From NCBI GenBank assembly GCA_016927125.1, contig JAFGNG010000179.1, positions 1 to 27,064 on the forward strand: DNA of 27,064 nt. The letters are read 5' to 3'. Source of the DNA: Planctomycetota bacterium. GTDB lineage: Bacteria; Planctomycetota; SZUA-567; JAFGNG01. The notes under the pieces were generated by a model that was not told where the DNA came from, did not search any database, and was given only the letters and a program-made list of their open reading frames with translations. Below are positions 1 through 8,144 of the stretch, in pieces (the first letter of the stretch is position 1; the number at the start of each line of letters is the position of its first letter). The position numbers and the translations under genes were made by a program.

Positions 1-476
1 AACCCTTAAGTTAAGGCTAAATCAATTATGTTGTAGGTGATGGTTTACAAGTAAGTGGTAAGTACTTCCCATCAACAGCTTTGTAAACCGCGTGTCACCA
101 TGCATGAATCGAGTGGGTGCTTCATCATAACAAAACTGGATAGTGGGACTTACGCCTGCTATCCAGTTTTTTATTACCATAGGATCGAATGTAATGAGGT
201 ATTTTTGAGTCTTATACCTTTGAAGAAAAGTATAAACGTGGAGTAAGAATGAAGCATTGCCAGGAAGAAAAATCTCAGGTAATTTCATGCATAGTCATTC
301 TGTATCCTCAATTCAGCCCAAGACAACGCCCCACTTGTTTTGGCAGATAGCAGTGTGTCCAAAGTTAAAGCTGAAGTATTAACTAATCTTCCCAGATGTG
401 GTGTCTTTAATCATGAACAAGTCAAAAATAGCTAAAATAACAACAAGATCAGCCTCAAATTCAGCACGTTATTAAC
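1..476. other. Intergenic stretch without a convincing gene
   Basis: I see no credible coding region. Short open frames on both strands cross the hairpin repeat at 135-167 and have no ribosome-binding site or family resemblance. The stretch probably holds the 3' end of a transcript entering from the left, ending in the hairpin repeat, followed by AT-rich spacer before the promoter at 477. GGTTTACAA (42-50) is the exact reverse complement of TTGTAAACC (81-89), so this part can fold. Confidence 0.5.
81..172 (+). repeat. Dispersed 3'-end repeat, copy 1, ending in terminator hairpin
   Basis: The element starts with TTGTAAACC (81-89) and ends in a hairpin whose 9-base arms ACTGGATAG and CTATCCAGT (135-143 and 159-167) are followed by six T residues (167-172), the form of a rho-independent terminator. 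The distance from TTGTAAACC to the hairpin is 54 bases, against 55 and 56 in the other two copies (3022-3117 and 6464-6554). The hairpin core differs from the third copy at one base inside the loop. It probably ends a gene lying left of the window. Confidence 0.7.
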
Positions 477-505
477 TTGACAAGAGCGATAAAATGTAGT
501 ATGAT
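477..505 (+). promoter_or_regulatory. Sigma-70-type promoter for the DUF362/dockerin gene
   Basis: TTGACA (477-482) and TATGAT (500-505) are separated by 17 bases, an almost ideal housekeeping promoter. Transcription would start near 512, giving an untranslated leader of about 110 nt before the start codon at 622. Confidence 0.65.
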
Positions 506-527
506 ATATACATATTATTTATACCGC

Positions 528-550
528 GTTTTCAATAATATTTTGAAAAC
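528..550. promoter_or_regulatory. Inverted repeat in the leader of the DUF362/dockerin gene
   Basis: GTTTTCAA (528-535) and TTGAAAAC (543-550) are perfect reverse complements around a 7-base AT spacer. It lies about 20-40 nt downstream of the predicted start of transcription. It could be a repressor operator or a leader hairpin; the sequence cannot decide. Confidence 0.35.
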
Positions 551-621
551 CAGTCAGAACATTTTATAGTTTGGATCTATAATTTATTGATAAATAATTT
601 ACCCGGGAAAGGAACGAATCG

Positions 622-3000
622 ATGAGAAGGATTTTGCGTCTGCCGATTATGAAAACAGCAGGTTTCATTAATAAAACTTTCAAAAAATTAAAACGTTTGT
701 ATCGACATAATTCCTATCTGGTATTTGGTCTTTGCGGTTTTATCTGGTATCTTTTGCGGACCGGGACAAAACCATCCCGAGCATCCTATCCCTGCCAACA
801 AGCTGCCGCAGGCACCACAATTGTGTTCTTGCAGCAAGTGGCGGTGATAACCATAGGAGCGAGTAGAAGCGGGCTTGAACTTATTAAAAGGGATTATGAA
901 AAAATTCTTAAAGCCCTGCTTGTAACAGTTCCCTTATTCCTCATGTTTCATGCTTACCTGAATTACCAGGATAATTTATTGCTGTCAAAGCTCAGCTTTC
1001 AAAGCGTTCCGATAATGTCTCCCGCAGAGTTTTCACAAGCATTTGGCGAATATGAATCTCCTGATGATCCCATGCTTATCCGAACCACCGAAGCGGTGGT
1101 GAGCGTCGCCTATGATAATACCGTTACTTATGGGACAGTGCTGCCCTTTGATCAAGCGCAAAATCCCGCCTATGATTTAGTCTGGCAGGCGGTTGAACAA
1201 CTTGGATTCGGAAGTCCTGAAAACCCTTTAGAAAACTTCATCGATAGCTCAGATACAGTTTTAATTACCCTCAATCTAATTTCCAGTGATATTGGAGCAT
1301 ATACTAATCCCGCTGCGGTCAGGCCGGTGATCGATATGGCTATCTTAGCGGGCGCCCAGACCATTTGGGTAGGGGATGGGGGAGCTGGTTATGCGGCGAC
1401 CGCAACTACCTTAGATGATACAGGGTATAATGATCTGATAGACGAGTTGCAGGCAGAACATCCCGAGATTACTATTGCAGTAGTTAATCTTAATAATCCA
1501 AAAGACTTTAATTATAATGACCATTGGCGATGGGTATATCTTGGAGCTTATTCAAGTTTTGCTGGTTCTGGTTATTCAGATGCTGACCTTAGTAGTTATG
1601 CTACCAGTAGCGATTATTATAGTAAAACCGATGCTTATGGAGTTAATCCAGGAGGGAACATTCAAGGCTGGTTCGCGATTAATGAATGGGTCATGGATGC
1701 AACCGTAGTAATCAATATGCCAAAAGCAAAAGTTCATCCTATTGCGATTAATACAATTTCTATTAAAAACCATGTGGGCACTTCCATGACCCATCCCACC
1801 AAAACTTACATCAGTGAGGGAACGGGAAGGGTCGCCCATTACTTGCTGGGTACCATGACTACCATTTGGTATTCTTTATGGAATGATTGTATTTGGAGAG
1901 ACGTGCTTGATATCAACAAGACGGTTTTATACACCGACTCAACGGGTGTGGTTTATCCCACGCAAAAGAGAAAATATCTTAATATCCTAGATGCAATCCA
2001 AACCAAGGAAGAGGCCGATCCCCCGGGACCGAGTTGCCATCGATATGGGCCAAATGTGGATACGTATGTAGTTTTAGCAAGTGTCGACCCGGTTGCCACA
2101 GATGCGGTAGCTTCAAGGATAATGGGTTATGATTTTAGTGTTATTCCAATGATCAATAATGCTTCTTCTGACCTGCTTCATCCGGTTGGCTTAAATGACC
2201 GCTCTCTAATTAGAATTATTGGGGATGACATTAATGAAAATCAAAACCACGTACATGCTTTTGCTGGCGAGTGGGACCAATGGGCGGTATCACACGAACT
2301 CCCCATAACTGACTTTACCCCGCCTCAAATCAGTTCTGTTGCTATCAGCAATGATGCAACCAATGTCTATGTCGATGCCGTGATTACAGATGCCTTAACT
2401 GCCTATTTATATTATGAGGGAGAAGTTGTTAAAATGGATTCCGCGGGCGATGACTTTTCTGCGATTCTTCCTCTGGCAGAGGTGGATTTTTATATCATTG
2501 CGCAAGACTTTTGGTTTAATACCCAGCACAGCCCAACCTATAATGTGGATATCAATGAAATCCCGGTCGCGGTACCAACCTCTACGCTCCAGGGTGGTCT
2601 GGAGGTGGAGTTTGATGCTGCCGGCAGTTATGATCCCGAAGGCGATGCGATTGTCGAATGGGAATGGAAGCTGGGGTCCACGGTAATCTCAACTGCGATG
2701 CAGTTTACCCACAGCTTCCCCGGGTATGCTTATGACCCGGCGCTTTTGCCTGGTTATCCGCCCTATGAAGTAACCCTGCGGGTCAAGAGTGAAAATGATA
2801 TGTGGAGCGAGCCAGTATCAATAACGGTTGATTGGCTTCCGGGAGACCTTGATGGTAGCGACTTGGTGGATTTTGCGGATTTCACCATTTTAAAAGTTTA
2901 CTATAGTTTAAACTACCCACCTGCAGACTTTGATAACAGCGGCAAGGTTGACTTTGAAGACTTTGTCATCCTAAAAACTTATTATGGAGAGAGCCGGTAA
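622..3000 (+). CDS. Membrane-anchored DUF362 protein with PKD-like and dockerin domains
   Basis: The 792-residue protein starts at an ATG 8 nt behind GGAAAGGA. Residues 31-46, 62-80 and 97-113 are hydrophobic, so the N-terminus is anchored in or passes the membrane; no classic cleaved signal peptide is visible. A SRASYPCQQ segment (54-60) carries an isolated cysteine between the first two. Residues about 155-560 resemble the DUF362 domain of unknown biochemical role, including the segment INMPKAKVHP near 370. A PKD-like fold follows (about 650-738, with YDPEGD), and residues 741-790 form a type I dockerin with two calcium loops, DLDGSDLVDF and DFDNSGKVDF. Dockerins bind cohesins in cellulosomes, but isolated ones are common in free-living bacteria. 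The gene has its own promoter and terminator, so it is monocistronic. No cohesin is encoded here. The DUF362 assignment is from recognised sequence pattern, not a search. Confidence 0.8.
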   Translation: MRRILRLPIMKTAGFINKTFKKLKRLYRHNSYLVFGLCGFIWYLLRTGTKPSRASYPCQQAAAGTTIVFLQQVAVITIGASRSGLELIKRDYEKILKALLVTVPLFLMFHAYLNYQDNLLLSKLSFQSVPIMSPAEFSQAFGEYESPDDPMLIRTTEAVVSVAYDNTVTYGTVLPFDQAQNPAYDLVWQAVEQLGFGSPENPLENFIDSSDTVLITLNLISSDIGAYTNPAAVRPVIDMAILAGAQTIWVGDGGAGYAATATTLDDTGYNDLIDELQAEHPEITIAVVNLNNPKDFNYNDHWRWVYLGAYSSFAGSGYSDADLSSYATSSDYYSKTDAYGVNPGGNIQGWFAINEWVMDATVVINMPKAKVHPIAINTISIKNHVGTSMTHPTKTYISEGTGRVAHYLLGTMTTIWYSLWNDCIWRDVLDINKTVLYTDSTGVVYPTQKRKYLNILDAIQTKEEADPPGPSCHRYGPNVDTYVVLASVDPVATDAVASRIMGYDFSVIPMINNASSDLLHPVGLNDRSLIRIIGDDINENQNHVHAFAGEWDQWAVSHELPITDFTPPQISSVAISNDATNVYVDAVITDALTAYLYYEGEVVKMDSAGDDFSAILPLAEVDFYIIAQDFWFNTQHSPTYNVDINEIPVAVPTSTLQGGLEVEFDAAGSYDPEGDAIVEWEWKLGSTVISTAMQFTHSFPGYAYDPALLPGYPPYEVTLRVKSENDMWSEPVSITVDWLPGDLDGSDLVDFADFTILKVYYSLNYPPADFDNSGKVDFEDFVILKTYYGESR

Positions 3001-3021
3001 GTAGAAGTTCTATTGGCGGCC

Positions 3022-3117
3022 TTGTAAACCCAGCTCTTCAGGCGCGGATCGGCTTTGTTGCTCCATTTATGATCATACTGGATAGCGGGTGTTACCCCCC
3101 CCCGCTATCCAGTTTTT
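3022..3117 (+). terminator. Dispersed 3'-end repeat, copy 2, with strong terminator
   Basis: ACTGGATAGCGGG (3077-3089) and CCCGCTATCCAGT (3101-3113) pair perfectly over 13 bases around an 11-base loop and are followed by five T residues. TTGTAAACC at 3022-3030 begins the conserved segment, 22 nt after the stop codon at 3000. This ends transcription of the DUF362/dockerin gene. It is related to copies at 81-172 and 6464-6554. Confidence 0.85.
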
Positions 3118-3234
3118 ATTTCTCTGGTGTATTCTGCAAAACACCATCCCCAAGGCATTGCATTCTTCTGAGTAAATGTGGTATGGTGGTTGCGCCTGGC
3201 TGAGCACTGATGGATTTTTGAGAGAAGCGTAAAA

Positions 3235-4497
3235 ATGACTACTTTATCTTGCCTTATCATTGGCGCTGGCCCGGCAGGACTCTCCGCCGCAATAGCCGCT
3301 GGCCGCTCCGGCCAAACCGTGACTATCCTTGAGAAAAATCTGCAACCGGGGCGCAAACTCCTCTTGACCGGCGGCGGCCGAGCCAACCTAACCGATCCAT
3401 CTGTAACTGCCTTGGACACGGCGGGGAATTATGGAAAGAGCGGCCGGTTTCTCTACCAAGCCCTGGCGGCCTTTGATTACATGAAATTTTTGAATGAGCT
3501 AGGGATTTCAATAGAGCAGGAACAGGATGGCCTCCGCAAGGGGAGCATCTATGTCAGAGGTGGAGCGCAACGCTTGTTGGAGGCATTGCTGGCCGAGGCA
3601 GAGAGGCTGCAAATAGAAATTGTGCCTGGCGCGGCGGTCCAATCCGCTGTCGGCTTGCCGGATGGCGGTTTCAAAGTTAAAGCCGGCGCCAAAAACAGGC
3701 ATGGTGACCGGTTAATTATCGCCACCGGCGGCATAACTTACCCTTCTACAGGCTCTTGTGGTGATGGCTACCGTTTGGCTGAGAGCTTTGGCAATCTGGT
3801 TGAACCTCCCCGGCCCGCTCTCTGTCCATTCCACACTGAACCCCGCTTCCCAGAATTGTCAGGGATTACCGTGGCGGATGCCAAGCTAACCATACAGCGC
3901 CAAACACGGAAACTGGCTACCAGGCAAGGGGCGCTTCTCTTTACCCATACCGGCGTCTCCGGTCCGCCGGTGTTGGACCTAAGCCTTGAACTGGCGCGGG
4001 CGTCAATGCCGACTAAGGAAATTTCCGGTTCTGTTCTCATCGCCGATCTCGTGCCGGCAAAGAGCCGCGAGCAATTGGTAGGGGAATTCCTTGCAACTGC
4101 CAAGGCTAAGCCGAAACGGTTTCTGGAAAACGCCGGCCTTTGCCCAGAGTTGAGCGCACGCTTATTAGCGGCGCTTGCGCGGCGTGCGGGGATTGTTCCC
4201 GCACAGAGGATCGGCGAAGTTTCGCGCCGGGAATTCAATAATTTTGCCGAAAGCATAAAGGCTCTGAGCATGGAGATCAAGGAACCTTTTGACCCTGCTG
4301 AGGCTATCGTGACCTTGGGAGGGGTTGCGCCCCGGCAAGTCAACCCGCATACCATGGAGAGCTTGGTCAAGCCGGGCTTGTTTTTTGCCGGGGAGCTGCT
4401 GGCGCCAGCCGGGCCGTGCGGGGGTTACAATTTGCTTATGGCCTTCGCCACCGGCCACGCGGCAGGGAGTATGCAGCCATTTACCATTCAACCTTGA
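3235..4497 (+). CDS. BaiN/HI0933-family NAD(P)/FAD-dependent oxidoreductase
   Basis: A flavoprotein of 420 residues, the usual length for the HI0933/YhiN (BaiN-like) family. The N-terminus carries the FAD-binding dinucleotide fold IIGAGPAGLSAA (8-19) and, near 40, PGRKLLLTGGGRANLT, which is the signature of this family. The C-terminus has TLGGVAPRQVN and the typical FAD-closing motif GELLAPAGPCGGYNL (about 389-403). It should be cytoplasmic; its physiological substrate is unknown in most bacteria (BaiN itself acts on bile-acid intermediates, which should not be assumed here). It begins at ATG behind a weak AGAGAAG site and is preceded by the copy-2 terminator, so it has its own transcript; TTGCAT and TATGGT 18 bases apart in 3155-3190 are a plausible promoter. 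The next gene starts 205 nt on, so it is probably alone. Confidence 0.88.
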   Translation: MTTLSCLIIGAGPAGLSAAIAAGRSGQTVTILEKNLQPGRKLLLTGGGRANLTDPSVTALDTAGNYGKSGRFLYQALAAFDYMKFLNELGISIEQEQDGLRKGSIYVRGGAQRLLEALLAEAERLQIEIVPGAAVQSAVGLPDGGFKVKAGAKNRHGDRLIIATGGITYPSTGSCGDGYRLAESFGNLVEPPRPALCPFHTEPRFPELSGITVADAKLTIQRQTRKLATRQGALLFTHTGVSGPPVLDLSLELARASMPTKEISGSVLIADLVPAKSREQLVGEFLATAKAKPKRFLENAGLCPELSARLLAALARRAGIVPAQRIGEVSRREFNNFAESIKALSMEIKEPFDPAEAIVTLGGVAPRQVNPHTMESLVKPGLFFAGELLAPAGPCGGYNLLMAFATGHAAGSMQPFTIQP

Positions 4498-4702
4498 CAA
4501 TCCTATTGCCGCCCCGGACAATATTTATTCAGACATCAATTACCCACCAAACGAGTATCATGCTCGAAAATAAATTCGTTATTCTATAATTATCTTAATC
4601 GCTGACATGAGGACGAAATTACTATTCTTGCAGATGACTTTTAGTTAGCACTATTGATTCAGCAATTGAAGAAAAGGCGACAGCAAAGGGGGGGCAAAAT
4701 TT

Positions 4703-6037
4703 ATGAAAGCATTCGGGTTTGGAGTATTGGGAATCTCATGTTTGTTTCTGTTCGCTGGAGCCGAGGTTAGCGCTGAAGAGGCTAAACCGGTTATTACTGA
4801 TGAAATGTTTACAATTAATAACCTCTGGTTGCTAATCTCTACTTTTTTGATCTTTATTATGCATCTGGGTTTTGCCTCGCTGGAGTCTGGATTAACCCGG
4901 GCAAAGAACACCGTAAATATACTCTTTAAAAATACCTCGATCGTGGCTCTTGGGATTTTAACCTATGCCTTGGTTGGCTTCAGCCTGATGTACCCCGGCA
5001 CTGATTTTACCGGGGCCTTCTTTGGCTTTCATGGCTTCGGTCTCAACCCACCAGCGGATGGGATGGGGATCAGCTATAACGGTGGCAATTCCACCTATTG
5101 GACGGATTTTATTTTCCAGGGGATGTTTGCTGCTACCGCTGCGACTATCGTTTCGGGCGCTGTTGCTGAACGGATCAAACTGCACAGCTTCCTCATCTTC
5201 TCTGCCATCTATGTCGCTCTGGTCTATCCCATTGTGGGCATGTGGGGATGGGGCGGGGGATGGCTTGCGGAGAAGGGCTTCCATGACTTTGCGGGCTCCA
5301 CCTTTGTCCATTCCGTTGGTGGCTGGGCGGCATTAGCCGGGATTATAGTACTTGGTCCCAGGCTTGGGAAATATGTAAATGGCAAGAATAAACCGATTCC
5401 CGGCCACAGCCTGCCTCTCGCTGCGATTGGGATGTTTCTGTTGTGGTTTGGCTGGTACGGGTTTAATGGCGGCTCGGTTTTAAATGCCGACCCAGCCATG
5501 GTTTCGCTGGTATTTGTGACAACCTCTCTGGGGGCAGCTTCAGGAATTTTCACTGCCATCTTGATATCCTGGCTCTGCCAGAAAAAACCAGACCTCTCCA
5601 TGGTTTTAAATGGCTCCCTGGCAGGACTTGTTGCTATCACCGCAGGCGCGGATTGTGTTACCCCTTTAGAAGCAATTTATATTGGCGGCATTGCCGGTGT
5701 GATAGTGGTTTTGGCAGTCCTGCTAATCGATAATAAACTACACTTGGATGACCCTGTGGGAGCGACTTCGGTCCATCTTATCTGCGGAATTTGGGGGACC
5801 TTGGCAGTAGGTATCTGGGGAGTTGGAGCTGATGGCTCTCCCTTTGCAATTATGCCACAGCTTATTGGTGTTATCTCAGCAGGAATATTTTGCTTCTGCT
5901 GCGCTTTGGTAATCTTTTTTGTTATAAAGCTCACTCTCGGTTTGCGGGTGTCAGAGGAAGAAGAAATCCGAGGCCTGGATATTGGCGAGCATGGCATGGA
6001 AGCCTATGCAGGATTCCAAATATTTATTACCCAGTAG
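4703..6037 (+). CDS. amtB: Ammonium transporter AmtB
   Basis: A 444-residue Amt/Mep/Rh channel that conducts ammonium across the inner membrane. An N-terminal signal-like segment (1-24, ending VSA) precedes about eleven membrane helices. The twin pore histidines are present: H203 in STFVHSVGG and H358 in ATSVHLICG. The Amt hallmarks FGFHGFGLNP, VSGAVAERIKL and LLWFGWYGFNGG are seen, and the cytoplasmic tail ends with GLDIGEHGMEAYAGF, the usual C-terminal region that mediates gating with P-II proteins. Translation starts behind a GGGGGGG/GGCAAA purine run. glnB follows after 64 bases, the classic amtB-glnK pairing in which the P-II protein blocks the channel under nitrogen sufficiency. I see no clear sigma-54 (-24/-12) promoter upstream. 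Confidence 0.97.
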   Translation: MKAFGFGVLGISCLFLFAGAEVSAEEAKPVITDEMFTINNLWLLISTFLIFIMHLGFASLESGLTRAKNTVNILFKNTSIVALGILTYALVGFSLMYPGTDFTGAFFGFHGFGLNPPADGMGISYNGGNSTYWTDFIFQGMFAATAATIVSGAVAERIKLHSFLIFSAIYVALVYPIVGMWGWGGGWLAEKGFHDFAGSTFVHSVGGWAALAGIIVLGPRLGKYVNGKNKPIPGHSLPLAAIGMFLLWFGWYGFNGGSVLNADPAMVSLVFVTTSLGAASGIFTAILISWLCQKKPDLSMVLNGSLAGLVAITAGADCVTPLEAIYIGGIAGVIVVLAVLLIDNKLHLDDPVGATSVHLICGIWGTLAVGIWGVGADGSPFAIMPQLIGVISAGIFCFCCALVIFFVIKLTLGLRVSEEEEIRGLDIGEHGMEAYAGFQIFITQ

Positions 6038-6101
6038 GATTAAAGGCGAGGAATATTGACAGTCCGCATAAAGGTAAAACTATAGAAAAGGGATATAGAC
6101 C

Positions 6102-6443
6102 ATGAAATTAATTATAGCATACATCCAGCCGGAGAAACTTACGCCGGTAAAACAGGAGCTATATAAGAATGAAATATATAAAATGTCAGTTACCAACGCG
6201 GTCGGCTGCGGACAGCAGAAGGGCTATCATGAATCATACCGGGGTGGAGATATTGAAGTAAACCTGTTGAAGAAAATCCGATTGGAGATCGCTGTTAATG
6301 AAGAATTTGTCAAACCAACGGTGGAGGCTATTATCGCTGGCGCGCGTACCGGCAAGATTGGTGATGGCAAGATATTTGTTACCTCGTTAGATGAATGTTA
6401 TCGAATCCGAACGGGTGAAACCGGCAAATCGGCAATTGGGTGA
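6102..6443 (+). CDS. glnB: P-II nitrogen regulatory protein (GlnB/GlnK)
   Basis: A 113-residue P-II signal protein, full length for the family. It forms a trimer that senses 2-oxoglutarate and ATP/ADP and, next to amtB, most likely plugs the ammonium channel through its T-loop. Visible features: start MKLIIAYIQPEKL, T-loop region 35-56 (GCGQQKGYHESYRGGDIEV), B-loop TGKIGDGKIFV (83-93), and C-loop RIRTGE (101-106). The residue aligned with the uridylylated Tyr51 of E. coli is Ile51, with Tyr46 retained, so this protein is unlikely to be controlled by uridylylation at that site. AAAGGGA precedes the ATG. It is the second gene of the amtB operon and is followed by the copy-3 hairpin repeat. Confidence 0.95.
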   Translation: MKLIIAYIQPEKLTPVKQELYKNEIYKMSVTNAVGCGQQKGYHESYRGGDIEVNLLKKIRLEIAVNEEFVKPTVEAIIAGARTGKIGDGKIFVTSLDECYRIRTGETGKSAIG

Positions 6444-6463
6444 GAGAAATTTTGCCTGCAATC

Positions 6464-6554
6464 TTATAAATCCCAGGTCACCCGGCAAAAACGCGCTTTG
6501 TCTTCCCGTCATAACATCTTTGGATAGTGGGCCTTACGCCTGCTATCCAAGGTT
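6464..6554 (+). repeat. Dispersed 3'-end repeat, copy 3, behind glnB
   Basis: TTATAAATC (6464-6472), a weak match to TTGTAAACC, lies 56 bases before a hairpin with arms TTGGATAG (6520-6527) and CTATCCAA (6543-6550). The 29 bases 6521-6549 match copy 1 (138-166 region) at all but about one position. Unlike copies 1 and 2 only a weak T-rich tail follows, so termination is less certain. It lies 77 nt after the glnB stop codon. Confidence 0.65.
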
Positions 6555-6776
6555 GTTTAATCCCTCCTACGAAACTTGAAAAACACCTGGTTCAATCCAA
6601 CAAAACGCCAACAAAAGTTGGAGCTGTAAGCCAACAGTTTGAAAACTTTCAAGATCCCATGCTGTTATTATTTTGCAGAGTTACTAAGTTAATTCTTCCG
6701 CAACGGCTCCGGCTTTTTAAACCTCCAGCCAATTCCATGATTTTCTCAAAAAGGGTGGAATCGCATCTTCTAAATG
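6555..6776. other. Spacer between glnB and the PEP-CTERM leader
   Basis: Together with the adjacent repeat and leader this belongs to a 770-base stretch without a sizeable gene (6444-7213). I recognise nothing in 6555-6776; short open frames on either strand lack ribosome-binding sites and family resemblance. Confidence 0.4.
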
Positions 6777-6905
6777 TTATCTAACCATTACGTTGCATAT
6801 GAATTACCACCAACAGGCGGCTTTTGGCCGATCATTTCAAGCATTTACGAAGTTACATTCAAGGATTTCCCCTATTTAAAAAAACTAACTACCTGAAATA
6901 ATTGC
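6777..6905 (+). promoter_or_regulatory. Regulatory element A (TTTCAAGCA-N25-CCCCTATTT) of the PEP-CTERM cluster
   Basis: TTTCAAGCA (6835-6843) and CCCCTATTT (6869-6877) are 34 bases start to start, exactly as in copies B (10549/10583) and C (14590/14624). A and B also align further upstream, from TTATCTAA (6777) through a TTACYACC-like stretch. AATAAT at 6897-6902, 28 bases after the start of CCCCTATTT, is a possible -10 box; a -35 region would then abut CCCCTATTT, the position of an activator site. Inferred role: binding site for the NarL-type regulator at 13884. Confidence 0.6.
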
Positions 6906-7051
6906 ATTTCCCAGGACGGATTATTTTTAGGCAACACCATGGTCATTATAATCACAGGAAAGGTAAACGAGAATCTCATGCTAAAGATGGCAATAGTTAG
7001 AAAGGAGAAAATTATACGGGAATAGCAATTATCTGTTTTGTTAAAAAAATA

Positions 7052-7090
7052 GGCGCATCGGGCAGCGCCGGTTCTGCAACTAAGGCAGAA
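7052..7090 (+). promoter_or_regulatory. Two tandem small hairpins in the PEP-CTERM leader
   Basis: GGCGC/GCGCC (7052-7056, 7065-7069; 8-base loop) is followed three bases on by TTCTGC/GCAGAA (7072-7077, 7085-7090; 7-base loop). The second hairpin runs directly into the Shine-Dalgarno AAAGGAG (7089-7095) of a 12-codon frame. The arrangement suggests a leader that could respond to translation or a ligand, but no known riboswitch class is recognised. Confidence 0.35.
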
Positions 7091-7101
7091 AGGAGAGCAA
7101 T

Positions 7102-7140
7102 ATGGGCGAAATCAATTTGATTTTTGCGGTAAGGATTTAG
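7102..7140 (+). CDS. Possible 12-residue leader peptide
   Basis: ATG at 7102 stands 6 bases behind a strong AAAGGAG and opens MGEINLIFAVRI before TAG. It lies 73 bases upstream of the first PEP-CTERM gene inside its predicted leader. It resembles no known leader peptide. The good ribosome-binding site is the only argument for translation; it could equally be a chance frame. Confidence 0.3.
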   Translation: MGEINLIFAVRI

Positions 7141-7213
7141 ATTTCGGGAAGGAATGGTTGCAGTTTGTATGGGGATGGAAACGACTAAAGAACTATAAAA
7201 AAGGAGCAGATAA

Positions 7214-8041
7214 ATGTTACGTAAAATCTTACTCATTGTTGCTGCCTTAATGGTTATTGTCAGCAATCAAGCAATCGCAACTGTAATTATGGACCAAGAA
7301 AAATGGGAACAACTTCCGGATCTCACTCCTTGCGGTATGGATGTAATGACTACCGTACCATATGCATTGGCAGATGACTATCTCTGTACAATGACGGGAA
7401 GGTTGACAGAGATCAGTATTTGGGGCTCATGGTACTTGGATGGGCTACCCAAAAATGCCGCTGGCGCAGATGACCCGTCCCAGGTCAAATTCCGGATAGC
7501 AATCCTTTCTGATATGCCCGTAGGCCCAGATAATGATTTCAGTAAACCCGACGAATTACTCTGGGAAAAATACTTTGACCCAGGAACTTTTAACGTTGAG
7601 GCTCCAATTGTTGGTGAAGAGGGATGGTACAATCCATTTGAACCTTTTTACGAGCCGGTCGGTGATACCCTAGCCTTTAAATACACCTTTACTCTCGATC
7701 CTGCTGATACCTTTATTCAACAGGGCACGAAAGATGATCCCATTATTTATTGGCTGGGGCTTCAGGCAATTCCAGAAGATGAGGGGGTAGGCAGCAGCAA
7801 CGCCTTGTTCGGCTGGAAAACCTCTCTTGACCACTGGAATGATGATGCCACTTACATCGAACCGGAGGCTGAACCAGACGCAATCTTGGGCGAATTGCGT
7901 TACCCTGATGGTCACAATCTTCAAGGCCAAAGCATCGATCTGGCCTTTAGTATTTCAGGAGTGCCGGAACCGATGACTGCCAGCCTGCTGGTGATGGGCG
8001 GCTTATTCGCCCTTATCCGCCGTCGCCATCTTGGGCGTTAA
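7214..8041 (+). CDS. PEP-CTERM surface protein with a beta-rich DUF7901-like domain
   Basis: A 275-residue exported protein. Residues 1-23 form a signal peptide (MLRKILLIVAALMVIVSNQA, cleavage near AIA-T). The mature part contains ADDYLCTMTGRLTEISIWGSW (about 55-75), a pattern I associate with secreted proteins of Planctomycetes/Lentisphaerae (DUF7901-like; from memory). The C-terminus from residue 250 is a textbook PEP-CTERM signal: VPEP, a hydrophobic helix LLVMGGLFALI, then IRRRHLGR. Such tails are cut by an exosortase/archaeosortase-like enzyme in the inner membrane and the protein is passed to the cell surface or extracellular matrix. Start chosen behind AAGGAG. It is the first of four tandem PEP-CTERM genes, preceded by a leader of about 300 nt from element A. 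No exosortase is encoded in the window. Confidence 0.85.
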   Translation: MLRKILLIVAALMVIVSNQAIATVIMDQEKWEQLPDLTPCGMDVMTTVPYALADDYLCTMTGRLTEISIWGSWYLDGLPKNAAGADDPSQVKFRIAILSDMPVGPDNDFSKPDELLWEKYFDPGTFNVEAPIVGEEGWYNPFEPFYEPVGDTLAFKYTFTLDPADTFIQQGTKDDPIIYWLGLQAIPEDEGVGSSNALFGWKTSLDHWNDDATYIEPEAEPDAILGELRYPDGHNLQGQSIDLAFSISGVPEPMTASLLVMGGLFALIRRRHLGR

Positions 8042-8144
8042 AACAAAGAACAGAATCCACCCATAAGCGGACTCATAGCAAAGGAAGCATGGGTGAAGGT
8101 AACAGACAGTAATCAGTTTCAAATAAAATGAAAAAGGAAAAAAA

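Noticed and set aside
55..246. Short open frame containing LDSGTYACYP; a similar peptide (LDSGPYACYP) appears in a frame at 6391-6579
   Set aside because: The likeness comes from translating the repeated hairpin in both places; neither frame has a ribosome-binding site or other family support.
7052..7090. Known riboswitch (c-di-GMP or other) in the PEP-CTERM leader
   Set aside because: No conserved core such as the GEMM GGCAAACC/GGTAGGTAGCGG segments is present; only simple hairpins are seen.
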